64,000 nucleotides of DNA from Saccharomyces uvarum (GCA_947243795.1 OX365934.1:124001-188000); one strand, 5' to 3'. Shown: positions 51,518 through 62,124, numbered from the stretch's first letter. Translations and numbers: made by a program. The notes: generated by a model from the sequence alone, not told the origin.

Positions 51518-54500
51518 TTAGTTAGATTCGTCCTTCCTTGAAGGTACGTTCTTATTGTCACGTCTAACATCATCATTTCCAGACTTTGGAAATTGAGAGT
51601 CGGTAGTGCTCATGTTAGAAGTGGTGTTTGTTTCAGTTTCCTTGCTACCCGTAGTTTCTTCTCTCACACTTGAACCATTACTGTTCTGTTTACCGTTAAT
51701 GAATTTTTTCAAGTCTTGGCTTTCCTTCTCATTGACAGCAATGCTTCCCTGATCTGACTTGTTTACCATCGCATGTGGGTGTGGAAAAGGCATTGGTTGA
51801 CCAAATCCATGTGGTGGTGGAATAGGAATGCCATTCATATTGGGGTAAGGCATTTGGTGAAGGGGTAGCGGATGAGGGCCACCGGGATGGGCAACGAAAC
51901 CCAGTGGAATGTTGTATGGCAAGCCAACATCCCCAGTATCATTAGCTCCCGGAAGCGGATGAGGTGGAACAGGAATATTTAAATTATTGCCCATGCCATC
52001 AGAATATTGATTTGCTACAGCATTAAAAATAGAACCAGCAGTAGCTGGACCATTGAGTGATGGCTTCTCAGAGCTGGCTACATTCACACCGACTTGTTTC
52101 TTGTTTTCGGTGTTTTGCTGAGTTGGCCTTTTCAACAAAGTTTTCTTCGCAGGCTTTGAATTTTTTTGAGATGGATATTTCTTATCCTTTTCATCTTCGG
52201 TATGCTTTTCATTGGTATCCTTCTTGATGTAATTTAACAAATCATGTGCTCTCTCTTTTCTCAAATTTTCTTCAGACTGTTGCTTTTGAGGAGGCTTGCG
52301 AGCAGTTTTAGCGGTATTGTTTCTATTATTTGGTTGTTTTTTCTTTTCCAAAGCCTTCTTGGAAGCCTTAGAATGATAAATGAATTGCCTGTTAGTGATA
52401 TTTAATAGGAAAGAAGCATCAAGACCCAATCCTCTATTTGTGTTCAATCTCCCACCAAAGTTATTACCGGCCACAATTTCATGATCAAATAAAACCTGGA
52501 TGGACAACGATGAACTTAGAGTAGTATAACCAACAACAGTACCTTTTGAGAAAATCGGGACCTTACCGGAATCTTGAATGTAAACAACACGATCGCCCAA
52601 GTCGAACTTTTGACTACGCAAGAGTGCAAATGATGATCTTGGATTCAATACTGCTTCACGAGGAACCTTGGCTAACTGCTTTCTTTCATGGCCCTCAATG
52701 TTAGCAGCATATTTCATAATATGATCTTCCACAGCGGCAATCGAAGTTTTGGTTAAGGAGTCAGACTCCAAAGAAACGGCAATGAACTTGGACGAGACAT
52801 ACTTCAACCATTGCTTGACACCATCTAATAAATTCATGGCTTCTTTGGTGGAAGTATTCGGGTAAAGATCCTCCAAAACTGGAATATCATTGCCTACCTT
52901 AGACAATCTGAAAAAAAATTCAGGGAAAGTTTGTCTATATTCTTTTAGCACGTTTATGGTTAAATTTGAGTACTCCCAACCTCTTGGATTTCTTCTTGCG
53001 TAACCTAAAACTTTTTGGTGTCTAGCCTCAAACTTAACCGGAATACCGACATTAATGTGCTTACCAGTAGCATCAGAAATCATAAACTTGGAAGTAATCT
53101 TAGATAAAAACAAAGGATGTAGGTGCATATTCTTAGAAACAATATAGGATGGGTAATATTGAACAGCTTGGTGATCCATTTGCAATCTTTCTTTACCAAT
53201 TGTGGGTTCACTATCCAAAAATTTCTTTTCTACAGTGATTTTCAATCTACGATCGCTACTGTAACCATCAATAGTAGTTTCACCACCATAAGCATAATCA
53301 CCCAAGAAAATAACTTTTGAATTCAATGGAAATTCCTCCTCAATAGGAATAGGTCCTCTTTCTTTATATCTTTCATCTTCGTTAGCAATGGATTCTACGA
53401 CTAATTGCAATGGATAGTGATCTGGAGTGCAACTAAATGTCTTGACGTACCCACCTTCAGGATCTCTCGCTAAACCTGTCACTGGGCAAACAGTAGCAAT
53501 GGCTTTCACATGGTCAAGTTTGACAGCTTTCTGTTTTGCGTAATTTCTTAGCATTGAATTTTTCAAACTGTTGAATAATTTTTTGTCTTGATTGTCAGCA
53601 GGTCTCGATACAAATCTGAATTTTTTCTTATCATTGGACTCTTGATATTCATAGACGGTTTGTCCGTCTGTCAAAGAGACTAGTTTGGATTCCCTCAAAT
53701 ATGGCCATCTTGTGTAAATTATTTTATTTAAATGCCTCTTCGAGAAGTCTTCCAAAGTAACGTTGTTTGTTTGGTATATATCAGTTATTTTTAAAACCAT
53801 TGATTGTTGTCTTGAAGGTTGTTGGAAAACCATTGTTTCATTGTACTCCAATGAATTAGTAAATGGTAAAGAGAGCAACGTTGGAAAACCAGCAAGCATT
53901 TCAGAACCAAGTTTAGCATCAGGTAACAAACCGTAACGAATCTCAGAACTGTCCAGTGGGATGGCAATGTACTCTTTCTCTACACAATGATTGTGTTCTA
54001 TGTCAGAGAAAATGCCACCCAATGGACTCTTGTAAATACTATCAACCTGAGGATTGAACGAGTATACCAAGTCTTTACCAAATTGGTTCCTGATTTTTTC
54101 TTCAGGCGATAACTTAGACAAATACGGTTGCATGGCCTCAATCAATCTTCCTTCGTCAACAAACGATATCAAAACAACAGCTTCCCAATCGGCTGTTTTG
54201 CCATTCTTATCCAGTTGAACTTCGGCTGGATAAAAATCGTGAATTGGCGATTGTTCATCATACATTAATGGTCTAAAGGCTGGAGGTATCAAATTTTTAG
54301 ATCTTTCTGGTAGGACAGCCATCAATTGCTGGAATGGGGTAAATGGCTTACTTAAGTCAAATTCAATGTCTTGATCCAGACCTTTAACTAAATCAGAAAT
54401 TCTTGGTGAGTAGTGGTGCGGATAATACCATGACCAAGATGGACAGCCTCTATAGTAATAATACAAGACCCATTGTAAACCTTCAACATAGTCATTAGCT

Positions 54501-56098
54501 AAATCTGTCACTTTTTCTTCCTTGTCCGAGGTGAATTTTAATTTGTCATGATAATATTCATGTTTCCATTTTTCAAATCTATCATTGTAAATGGTTTTTT
54601 CTGTATCCAGTTCCTCTTCATCTTCCACGAAGATAGCGTTTTGATACTTCTTCATTGTTTTTCTAATGGAATTGACACGATTTTGAAATTCTTCTTCAGT
54701 TTCATCGGGACTAATTGAATCAAGATCCATTTTTAAGGAGTAAGTGTCCTTAGATTTGGAATGCGTTATGAAAAGACCCAAGTCGAAAGCAAACTCTTTC
54801 AAAAATCCCAAATGTTCTGTAACATTCAAGTTCTTGGGCAACTCTAAGGTCGGAATTTTTTCATCAGGTAAATCAGGCGATAATTTTTCCTGTAGTTGCT
54901 CCATCAACCAAGGTTTTATCTTCCCGACTAGTTTCTTTTGTTGCTTAATCAATAATTTCTTACCAACCCTTTGTCTTTTCCTTTCACCTTCTAAAGAAAT
55001 GTTTTCTAGTTGTTTGTTGAACCATTCAACATCTATATCATCCTTTTCGAAATTTAGCAACTCGAATTGAGACAAGTAGTCCAGCCAGACTCCTAATCTT
55101 CTCAAATTTATTTTTCCGTGTTCATTAATGTAGCCATCGGTATGTAAGAGAGCTTCTTTGAAAGTCTGTAACAGGACAGGGAAAGCACCTTTATTTAGGT
55201 GTAAATCCGGCAAATTGGGCAAGAAATCATTACCAATGACGAACATGACAAGAATAAAATCATCCAAGATACGTTCAAAATCGTACTCAAATTGCATTTC
55301 ATCGGCAATTTCTTTGAATTCTAATTCCATGTATTCTCTCAATAAAGAAATGTGTAAAAGAAAGAAATTCTGATGCTCTAGAGATTTTTTTTCACTATTC
55401 CTTCTGCCAAACGTGACTTCTTCTCTTAATAGAGCAAAATGAGGCCCGTGGGTAGATAAACCTAGCATGATCAAATCCGCATCAAGACCATAAATACAAT
55501 GTCTCGTATTTTGGTTGAAATCCTTCTGGGATTTTAAATGCCTTATGAAATTCATGATTTTGTGCTCACCTTCACCTGGAACTTCATGGCCAGAAAATAT
55601 AATTTGCACTTCTCTCCACTTGGAATCGTTAGAAATCTTGTCATGAATGAAATACTGTAAATTTTTTGTCAGTTTGGCCATAAATTCAGTACCTGGAGTA
55701 ATACAGTTTGAGTCGAATGGCTCACCCTTAGGAATTTCGTCACCATTTTCAATAGCTTTTTTCATAGCTTTTTCGGCGTCCATGGCAGTTCTAAATCTAC
55801 GAGCTCTCTGTTGATTCATTTTCGCACGGGGGGCCACACCATCGATAGCCATGTAAAAAATTTGCTTGGGCTTGATGGTTTGAAAAAGATGGTCGATATA
55901 CGTGCAGATCTTGGCAAAAACTTCTTCTTCAGTTAGTCGCTTCGTCACGTCGTCGTCGTTACCATGCGTACAGTTATGTAAAATCGAATTCATGTCCAGA
56001 TATAGGTTATCAAACTCGGGAATCTGAGTCCCTTCGATAAGTTGTAGAATCATAGGCCATCTCTCTGAGATGTATCTGAAAAATTTTGGAATACCCAT
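51518..56098 (-). CDS. XRN1: XRN1 (KEM1), cytoplasmic 5'-3' exoribonuclease
   Basis: The product is 1526 residues (1528 in S. cerevisiae). Xrn1 degrades decapped mRNA from 5' to 3' and acts in P bodies, nonsense-mediated decay and antisense RNA removal. The XRN N-terminal nuclease has its acidic metal residues intact: D35 (LYLDMNS), the HEVPGEGEH pair (about E176 and E178) and YGLDADLIML (about D206 and D208). The DGVAPRAKMNQQRARRF helix region shapes the 5'-phosphate pocket. Middle PAZ/KOW/SH3-like domains follow. The C-terminal 300 residues are low-complexity, Pro-, Lys- and Asn-rich, and serve protein contacts. The start MGIPKFFRYISERWP is diagnostic. Confidence 0.98.
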   Translation of the reverse strand: MGIPKFFRYISERWPMILQLIEGTQIPEFDNLYLDMNSILHNCTHGNDDDVTKRLTEEEVFAKICTYIDHLFQTIKPKQIFYMAIDGVAPRAKMNQQRARRFRTAMDAEKAMKKAIENGDEIPKGEPFDSNCITPGTEFMAKLTKNLQYFIHDKISNDSKWREVQIIFSGHEVPGEGEHKIMNFIRHLKSQKDFNQNTRHCIYGLDADLIMLGLSTHGPHFALLREEVTFGRRNSEKKSLEHQNFFLLHISLLREYMELEFKEIADEMQFEYDFERILDDFILVMFVIGNDFLPNLPDLHLNKGAFPVLLQTFKEALLHTDGYINEHGKINLRRLGVWLDYLSQFELLNFEKDDIDVEWFNKQLENISLEGERKRQRVGKKLLIKQQKKLVGKIKPWLMEQLQEKLSPDLPDEKIPTLELPKNLNVTEHLGFLKEFAFDLGLFITHSKSKDTYSLKMDLDSISPDETEEEFQNRVNSIRKTMKKYQNAIFVEDEEELDTEKTIYNDRFEKWKHEYYHDKLKFTSDKEEKVTDLANDYVEGLQWVLYYYYRGCPSWSWYYPHHYSPRISDLVKGLDQDIEFDLSKPFTPFQQLMAVLPERSKNLIPPAFRPLMYDEQSPIHDFYPAEVQLDKNGKTADWEAVVLISFVDEGRLIEAMQPYLSKLSPEEKIRNQFGKDLVYSFNPQVDSIYKSPLGGIFSDIEHNHCVEKEYIAIPLDSSEIRYGLLPDAKLGSEMLAGFPTLLSLPFTNSLEYNETMVFQQPSRQQSMVLKITDIYQTNNVTLEDFSKRHLNKIIYTRWPYLRESKLVSLTDGQTVYEYQESNDKKKFRFVSRPADNQDKKLFNSLKNSMLRNYAKQKAVKLDHVKAIATVCPVTGLARDPEGGYVKTFSCTPDHYPLQLVVESIANEDERYKERGPIPIEEEFPLNSKVIFLGDYAYGGETTIDGYSSDRRLKITVEKKFLDSEPTIGKERLQMDHQAVQYYPSYIVSKNMHLHPLFLSKITSKFMISDATGKHINVGIPVKFEARHQKVLGYARRNPRGWEYSNLTINVLKEYRQTFPEFFFRLSKVGNDIPVLEDLYPNTSTKEAMNLLDGVKQWLKYVSSKFIAVSLESDSLTKTSIAAVEDHIMKYAANIEGHERKQLAKVPREAVLNPRSSFALLRSQKFDLGDRVVYIQDSGKVPIFSKGTVVGYTTLSSSLSIQVLFDHEIVAGNNFGGRLNTNRGLGLDASFLLNITNRQFIYHSKASKKALEKKKQPNNRNNTAKTARKPPQKQQSEENLRKERAHDLLNYIKKDTNEKHTEDEKDKKYPSQKNSKPAKKTLLKRPTQQNTENKKQVGVNVASSEKPSLNGPATAGSIFNAVANQYSDGMGNNLNIPVPPHPLPGANDTGDVGLPYNIPLGFVAHPGGPHPLPLHQMPYPNMNGIPIPPPHGFGQPMPFPHPHAMVNKSDQGSIAVNEKESQDLKKFINGKQNSNGSSVREETTGSKETETNTTSNMSTTDSQFPKSGNDDVRRDNKNVPSRKDESN

Positions 56099-56672
56099 GT
56101 TGAACTAGTATATATTGGTTGCTGTTTTTACAATTGCTGCTTTTTTCTTTATAGTACACGAATCGTCTCACAATTGATCAATTGCTTATTGGGGTCCTAA
56201 ATGTAACGCAGTGGAAGAGATAGAATCCTTTGGAAATAGATTATTAACAGGAAGAAACGGAAATAAAAGGCAGAGAGAAAATAATAAAACAACCGGCTCG
56301 CGTATAGAAGGCCAAACGGATCTTATTAAAACGGAGAGCAGCAGGGGAAAAAGACAGGCTGCTGTAGTATCTGTGTAATATAACTTCACAACAGGTTATT
56401 GGGAGTTGAGTATGTTTGTTCTGGTGTACGAAAGGCCTATAAACCGTTCTCCTAACCGTTCTTGTTGTTTCTTTCTCTTGTTTTTTGCCCTGTGGTGGCG
56501 AAAAGAAGAACAAAGGAGGTTAATAGTGAATATCATGTTTCACGACAGTGCATCCCAGTTTGGGCAAACAAATGGTAGTTGAAAAGATCATTAATGGTGA
56601 GGACATTTGCTGGTTGATGGACGATTAGACGGATAGAAGAGGACAATTGAGAGTTTCTGCAAGCGGTGTGCA
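56099..56672. other. XRN1-NUP49 divergent promoter region
   Basis: This 574-base region serves both genes. Two overlapping minus-strand frames (56186-56389, 56244-56513) lack recognisable content. No RNA gene or repeat is visible. Confidence 0.5.
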
Positions 56673-57377
56673 ATGTTTGGATTTAATAAGGCATCTTCGA
56701 CACCTGCGGGGGGGCTTTTTGGCCAGAACAGTGGGGCCAGTACTGGAAACACGAATACTGGATTTTCGTTTGGTGGGAATCAAGCTGGGCAAAACACAGC
56801 CCCTGGTGTAGGTGGGCTCTTTGGTGCTAAGCCTGTCGGTGCAACCATGCCTGGAACAACAGGTGGGTTAGGTGCGTCCTTTGGCCAGCAGCAGCAGCAG
56901 CAGCAACCACAAGCCAATGCGTTTGGAGGCGGTAGCACTACAGGAGGTGGTCTTTTCGGTAGCAAACTTGGTAATACAACAAGCACCGGTGGCGGGTTAT
57001 TTGGTGCTAGTACGAATAATGTTGGCCAGGGTGCCAATTCTAACGCCGGTGGTGGATTGTTTGGCTCCAACACTGCACCTACAAGCGGTGGTCTATTTGG
57101 TAGTAATAGCAATACAAACAGTGCAAACAGTGGCCTATTCGGTTCTAAACCTGCCGGCAGTACCTCCTTGTTCGGGAATACAAGCGCTTCCACAGCTCCT
57201 ACACAAAGCCAAGGACTTTTTGGTGCGAAACCAGCTGGTACATCTCTATTTGGTAACAACTCAGCTAACACGACCACTGGTGGAGGATTGTTTGGTTCCA
57301 AACCGGCAGGAACAACCTCCTTGTTTGGCCCATCAAATAAGAACAACATGGGTACATCAGGAGGACTATTCGGAAAT

Positions 57378-57422
<45 letters not shown>

Positions 57423-58106
57423 GTGCAAGTGCAATCTGCACTACAGAGTCTTTCCCAGCTTCCCATCACCCCAATGACCCGAATCTCCGAGCTACCACCC
57501 CAAATTCGTCAAGAAATTGAGCAATTAGACCAATACATTCAAAAACAAGTACAGATCTCCCACCACTTGAAGGCTGATACAAAGGATCATGATGAATTGA
57601 TAGATTCCATTCCCCGTGATGTGGCATACTTACTAAAATCCGAATCGGCAACTAGTCAATATTTAAAGCAAGATTTGAAGAAAATCTCTTCATTCAAGTC
57701 GCTAATTGATGAAGACCTACTTGACACGCAAACTTTTTCTGTGCTTTTACAACAACTATTAACCCCGGGAAGCAAAATTTCCTCTAATGAACTAGATAAG
57801 TTTTTTCAAAAGAAAGTTCAACTTTATGAGAAAAAACTAGATGATTACTCCCGCATTCTTTCGGATATAGAAACCGCGGTTAATGGTATCGATACCGATT
57901 TATTTGGTGCACCAAACAACGGCAATGCCACCGCCATCACAGGAGACTTAACCTCGTCCGAAGCAGAAAACTTGCTGCAGTTGAAAACGGGTCTAGGTGC
58001 CATAGTGTCTACAGTCATAGAAGAATTCACCCTATTTATGAATATCGCTGAGAGAATTGCCGTACTACATCAAAAAACGAAAACACTGGCATCAGCGGCC
58101 ATATGA
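56673..58106 (+). CDS. NUP49: NUP49, GLFG nucleoporin of the central channel
   Basis: The product is 477 residues (472 in S. cerevisiae). Nup49 forms the Nsp1-Nup49-Nup57 channel complex of the nuclear pore, anchored by Nic96. The first about 235 residues are Gly/Asn/Thr-rich with at least a dozen GLFG or SLFG repeats (GGLFGQN, GGGLFGSK, SGLFGSK, TSLFGNN), which bind transport receptors. A glutamine run (57378-57421) divides this from the structured C-terminal half, about residues 265-477, which is predicted coiled coil with alternating Leu heptads (IRQEIEQLDQYIQKQVQ). Length differences from S. cerevisiae are probably in the Gln/FG repeats. Confidence 0.97.
57378..57421 (+). repeat. CAG/CAA repeat (poly-Gln) in NUP49
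   Basis: A mostly alternating CAGCAA repeat encodes about 15 glutamines in frame, then slides into a GTGCAA repeat. It separates the FG region from the coiled coil. Confidence 0.9.
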
Positions 58107-58252
58107 TTCCCTTCCTGTGACGGTTATATACTACGTACAACAACTACAAATGTAATCTATACTAAAAGTAAAAATAATATAATATCAATCATAGTTCTTC
58201 GGTTACAATAATAGCGGCTTATTAGCCGAACTTTATTTTTTTCTTCGCTTGT

Positions 58253-58277
58253 GAAAAATTTTCTGCGATGAGATGAG
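58253..58277 (+). promoter_or_regulatory. RRPE plus PAC pair in the ROK1 promoter
   Basis: GAAAAATTTTC at 58253-58263 is an RRPE, and GCGATGAG at 58265-58272, extended to GCGATGAGATGAG, is a PAC element. They sit side by side about 100-120 bases upstream of the ROK1 ATG. This pair is the hallmark of ribosome-biogenesis genes (Stb3 and Dot6/Tod6 control through TORC1). Confidence 0.88.
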
Positions 58278-58375
58278 AAAAAAGGAAAAGTAATATTTGC
58301 AATTTTTCAGCTGGTAAGAGCAAAACTAGAGAGGAGAGCAAACAATACAGCAGACATTACAAGAGGCAAGTAAGC

Positions 58376-60052
58376 ATGGACATTTTTAGAGTATTGACTA
58401 GGGGTGCTTCTGTAAAGAAAAATTCTGGTTCAAAGGCCAAAGCGGCAGATTACAGTGCTATAAATGAGAAGGACGCAAATCATAAGGAAAAGAATAGTGA
58501 AACGCAAATCGTGAGAGAGCTTGATTTCTTCCGGAATAAAAGAATCATGAATAAGGTGGAAAATGAGAAGGAGGAGGAAACAAAAGAAGATGTTTCGAAT
58601 GAAAGAGATGAAAGCGGTAATGATGATCAAGATTTTATAAAACCAGCGATTACAAATGCAGGCGAAGCATCTGCCCTAAGGAAATCGTACAAGGGTAATG
58701 TATCGGGTGCAGATGTACCATTTCCAATAGGCTCGTTTGAAGATCTGATTTCTAGATTTTCATTTGATAAACGTTTACTAAACAATCTGGTTGAAAACGG
58801 ATTTACTGAACCTACCCCAATTCAAAGTGAATGTATTCCCATCGCCCTAAACAATCGGGATGTCTTGGCATGCGGTCCAACTGGGTCCGGTAAGACATTG
58901 GCATTTTTAATCCCGCTAGTTCAACAGATCATTGACGACAAGCATACCCCAGGGCTGAAAGGGTTGATCATTTCTCCTACAAAGGAGTTAGCAAATCAAA
59001 TCTTCATCGAATGTTTTAAACTATCTCATAAAATATTCTTGGAAAAGAAAAGACCTTTGCAGATCGCTCTGTTATCTAAATCTTTAAGTGCCAAATTGAA
59101 AAACAAGGTAATTAGTGATAAGAAATATGATATTATCATTTCCACACCATTAAGACTAATTGACGTTGTGAAGAACGAAGCTCTCGATCTTTCCAATGTG
59201 AAGCATTTGATTTTTGATGAAGCCGATAAATTATTTGACAAGACATTTGTTGAACAAAGTGATGATATTCTAAGTGCTTGCAAGGAACCAGCACTGCGCA
59301 AGGCGATGTTTTCTGCCACGATTCCATCAAGCGTGGAAGAGATTGCACAAAGCATAATGATGGATCCTGTTAGAGTTATCATTGGTCATAAAGAAGCAGC
59401 AAATACAGATATTGAACAAAAATTGGTATTTTGTGGTAATGAAGAGGGTAAACTAATCGCTATTAGACAATTGGTCCAAGAAGGTGAGTTTAAGCCACCT
59501 ATCATCATCTTTCTAGAATCTATTACAAGAGCTAAAGCATTATATCATGAATTGATGTACGACAGAATAAACGTAGACGTGATTCATGCAGAGAGAACAG
59601 CATTACAAAGAGATAGGATTATTGAACGATTTAAGTCTGGTGAATTATGGTGTTTGATTTGTACAGATGTCTTAGCTCGTGGTATTGATTTCAAAGGTGT
59701 GAATTTGGTCATAAATTATGATGTTCCAGGATCTTCTCAGGCTTATGTTCATAGAATTGGTAGAACAGGCAGAGGTGGGCGGTCAGGTAAGGCCATAACG
59801 CTTTATACAAAGCAAGATTCGGTAGCTATCAAACCAATAATAAACGTCATGAAACAAAGTGGTTGCGAAGTATCAGAATGGATGGACAAGATGGCTAAAA
59901 TGACCAAAAGAGAGAAGGAAAGCATAAAGAATGGTAAAGCTCATACGGAAAGAAAACAGATCACCACTGTGCCTAAAATTGATAGATCCAAAAGAAGACG
60001 TCAGCAAGAAATGATTGCAGCATCCAAAAGAAGAAGAAACGAAGAACTATGA
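58376..60052 (+). CDS. ROK1: ROK1, DEAD-box RNA helicase for 40S ribosome assembly
   Basis: The product is 558 residues (564 in S. cerevisiae). Rok1 is a nucleolar ATP-dependent helicase in the small-subunit processome; it works with Rrp5 and helps release snR30 from pre-rRNA. The helicase core is complete: Q motif (TPIQSEC), GPTGSGKT at residues 167-174, PTKELANQ, the DEAD box at D281 (FDEADKLFD), SAT, ARGIDF and [11 protein letters not shown] near 459. The N-terminal 120 residues are acidic and variable, and the C-terminus is basic ([13 protein letters not shown]), as usual for nucleolar helicases. The RRPE/PAC pair upstream agrees with its role. Confidence 0.97.
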   Translation: MDIFRVLTRGASVKKNSGSKAKAADYSAINEKDANHKEKNSETQIVRELDFFRNKRIMNKVENEKEEETKEDVSNERDESGNDDQDFIKPAITNAGEASALRKSYKGNVSGADVPFPIGSFEDLISRFSFDKRLLNNLVENGFTEPTPIQSECIPIALNNRDVLACGPTGSGKTLAFLIPLVQQIIDDKHTPGLKGLIISPTKELANQIFIECFKLSHKIFLEKKRPLQIALLSKSLSAKLKNKVISDKKYDIIISTPLRLIDVVKNEALDLSNVKHLIFDEADKLFDKTFVEQSDDILSACKEPALRKAMFSATIPSSVEEIAQSIMMDPVRVIIGHKEAANTDIEQKLVFCGNEEGKLIAIRQLVQEGEFKPPIIIFLESITRAKALYHELMYDRINVDVIHAERTALQRDRIIERFKSGELWCLICTDVLARGIDFKGVNLVINYDVPGSSQAYVHRIGRTGRGGRSGKAITLYTKQDSVAIKPIINVMKQSGCEVSEWMDKMAKMTKREKESIKNGKAHTERKQITTVPKIDRSKRRRQQEMIAASKRRRNEEL

Positions 60053-60211
60053 AGATAACCCTTTCGCTTAGCTTAAATAAACAAACCGGTGTACATAAAA
60101 ACTGAACATATGTACGGAGTATGTATATATGTATAAAGTTAATGTATCATAAGTAGTTTGGAATTTTTTACGATAGATATTCAATATTTTTCCTATTTGC
60201 ACTGATAAATT

Positions 60212-61435
60212 TCATGACCCGCCATACGTTTCTTCGTTGGTTCTTTTGGGCATTTTATTTAAATCAATGTTACCAAAAGATTTTGTCATAGCAGCATATC
60301 CTTTTTGATAGTTATCATTTAGTCCTATTCCTCTGTAAGATCTCGCCTCTAACCCATTATGAATACTTCTTCCGGAGTTAAAATGCTGCTTGCAATCTAC
60401 ATTCCTTCTATCAAAAGAAGGCTCATTTTGGTTTTCAAAGGGCATAAAGGGTTTTGTTTGATATAAATTATTAGCGGCGAAACAATTGGGTGTCCCGATT
60501 GTAGAGTTTTGAAATTCTGCTCTCTCCCAGAAATTGGAAGAGTTGGATGTAAACTCATAACTCTCCTCGAACGATTTTCCATTCCTTTTCGACATTCTTG
60601 AGGGAGAGTGTGAGTTATTTATGGGAATTAGGGAAGCTCTGAAACTTTTAAGAGAGGGAACATTTTGTGTTTCAGACTGGTTGGAAAATTTACGAACCGC
60701 TAGCTCTCTATTGAGTAAACAATTTTCTTGCAAATGAAAGAAATTCAATTCATTCAAAAGCTCTCCTAAAATCTCCAGCTCATATTCTTCGTCCAATTCA
60801 ATATCTCTATATTCTAAGAATTTCTTTTGCATTTGAAATGCGTCATCGAAAAATGGTATACTTGTGAGGCAAATGTCAATCTCCTTTTTGATATATGTAA
60901 GTAGGTTAGTTTTCAAAAAACTCACCTCTAGCTGTGTTTTGGTGAATGTGGTAGTTGCAGCTGAGCATTCAGTGGGAGCAGAATTGGGCCTTTGCCCTTT
61001 GTATGGTGACGTTGAAATATTCACCTCCATAACCGGTTCCTTTATCTCTTCTAACCCGTTTGTGAAATGAAAAGGCTGAATATGTTTGGTTTTGTAACCT
61101 TCAGTATTGCACCAAAAACTTTCCCAGTTTTTTAATTGGCAGTCCTTTATGTCAAAGTTCGAATCAGGGACAACCCTCAAACCATTGTTCATTTCTCCCA
61201 TATTCTTAAACTCTTCATGTAAATCTTCTTCATTGAATATGTTATTTGTCGTGTGGCTTGGAGCTGTCCTTTCCTTATCGTGAGATGATTTTTGTTTCAT
61301 ATAATCCACAATGCTTTTTTGCCCAGTGTTGTCATCATTTTGAGATCTCATGTCTGGATGGGTACTCAAATCTGAATGGATTTGCCTTTGTAAGTTTTCC
61401 TTTCCTGATTCATCTGAAAAATTGCCAATTCCCAT
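60212..61435 (-). CDS. SPO74: SPO74, meiotic spindle-pole-body outer plaque protein
   Basis: The product is 407 residues (413 in S. cerevisiae). In meiosis II Spo74, with Mpc54 and Spo21, builds the enlarged outer plaque of the spindle pole body, where the prospore membrane starts to form. The protein is largely hydrophilic. A helical stretch rich in Leu, Glu and Lys lies at about residues 165-250 (KTNLLTYIKKEIDICL; ELEILGELLNELNFFHLQE) and may form a coiled coil. No enzymatic motif is seen. An Ndt80-type MSE lies 128 bases upstream, fitting middle-meiotic expression. It converges on ROK1 across 159 bases. Confidence 0.93.
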   Translation of the reverse strand: MGIGNFSDESGKENLQRQIHSDLSTHPDMRSQNDDNTGQKSIVDYMKQKSSHDKERTAPSHTTNNIFNEEDLHEEFKNMGEMNNGLRVVPDSNFDIKDCQLKNWESFWCNTEGYKTKHIQPFHFTNGLEEIKEPVMEVNISTSPYKGQRPNSAPTECSAATTTFTKTQLEVSFLKTNLLTYIKKEIDICLTSIPFFDDAFQMQKKFLEYRDIELDEEYELEILGELLNELNFFHLQENCLLNRELAVRKFSNQSETQNVPSLKSFRASLIPINNSHSPSRMSKRNGKSFEESYEFTSNSSNFWERAEFQNSTIGTPNCFAANNLYQTKPFMPFENQNEPSFDRRNVDCKQHFNSGRSIHNGLEARSYRGIGLNDNYQKGYAAMTKSFGNIDLNKMPKRTNEETYGGS

Positions 61436-61562
61436 TGCAAAAAATATATCTCACTACCGTAGTCATTACATTCTTCAATCAAACCAGGTTCAAGTCTTAT
61501 TTACACGTAGAATATGAAGTCTTTGAAGAAATGGGACGCTCTGTTTTTCTTATTTTTCTTGT

Positions 61563-61571
61563 GACACAAAA
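61563..61571 (-). promoter_or_regulatory. Middle sporulation element (MSE) of SPO74
   Basis: GACACAAAA matches the Ndt80 consensus GNCRCAAAW at every position and lies about 128 bases upstream of the SPO74 ATG. SPO74 is a middle-meiotic gene, so the site is a good candidate for its main control element. Confidence 0.72.
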
Positions 61572-61761
61572 ACAGGTATTAATGACATTTGGGCAGCCGT
61601 GAAAAATTATACGGCATCACTGTTAGTGTTTAATTGGGTAGAAGAAAAGCCTATCCAACTATTCCTTTTATAATGTATGTTACTAATACGTGTATTGATT
61701 TTGAAGCTTTAAAATGTAGTAAAGTAAAGTAGGCTATCTTATACTTGTTTAGTACAAAACT

Positions 61762-61768
61762 AAAAAAA
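61762..61768 (-). terminator. Pol III terminator of tRNA-Lys
   Basis: Seven T on the minus strand begin five bases after the tRNA 3' end, the normal RNA polymerase III stop. Confidence 0.85.
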
Positions 61769-61772
61769 GAAT

Positions 61773-61845
61773 AGCCCTGTAGGGGGCTCGAACCCCTAAC
61801 CTTATGATTAAGAGTCATACGCGCTACCGATTGCGCCAACAAGGC
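61773..61845 (-). tRNA. tK(CUU): tRNA-Lys (anticodon CUU)
   Basis: The 73 bases fold as a complete cloverleaf on the minus strand. It begins GCCTTGT and ends ACAGGGCT, with a seven-pair acceptor stem (including a G-U pair) and the discriminator base T. The D arm contains the box A (TGGCGCAATCGG), the anticodon loop is ACTCTTAAT giving CTT, and the T arm carries box B (GGTTCGAGCCC). There is no intron. A run of T on the minus strand just past the gene (61762-61768) is the Pol III terminator. S. cerevisiae has tK(CUU)G1 at the same place. Confidence 0.98.
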
Positions 61846-61950
61846 TCTTTTCTTGGAGAAAACGGGGCTTATAATAGCTATATTACAAGCAGAAACATCA
61901 TAAAGTCATTCTCTACGTAGGTTTGATATTTTTCATTGATCATTAGTAAC

Positions 61951-61958
61951 CTCATCGC
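61951..61958 (-). promoter_or_regulatory. PAC element upstream of SUA5 (inverted)
   Basis: CTCATCGC is the complement of the PAC core GCGATGAG and lies about 170 bases upstream of the SUA5 ATG. PAC acts in either orientation in ribosome-biogenesis and tRNA-modification genes. No RRPE is visible next to it. Confidence 0.5.
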
Positions 61959-62124
61959 TTAGATTTCTTAAAAAAATAATAGAGTAATGTTTGTTGAAAA
62001 AGAAAGATCTCTCTTCCTTTGATCGAGGTGCTTTTGTTTTTCATGCACTGTTAGCTTTACAACTAAAGGTTACCTTCACACTTTAATGTCAACCTTATCT
62101 TTACTTTCTTTCTGATATAGTTAT

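Larger units (their letters stand above)
61436..62124. other. SPO74-SUA5 divergent region containing a tRNA gene
   Basis: This 689-base region includes the SPO74 promoter (MSE), tRNA-Lys(CUU) and the SUA5 promoter with a PAC element. tRNA neighbourhoods are favoured Ty insertion targets, but I see no LTR (no delta, sigma or tau ends) here. Confidence 0.6.

Noticed and set aside
56780-57477. Frames of about 190-200 codons overlapping the NUP49 repeats on both strands
   Set aside because: They come from the repetitive GLFG and CAG codons and have only low-complexity composition.
61446-62120. Possible Ty LTR near tRNA-Lys
   Set aside because: I searched the flanks by eye for delta-type ends (TGTTGG...) and found none; no target duplication is visible.
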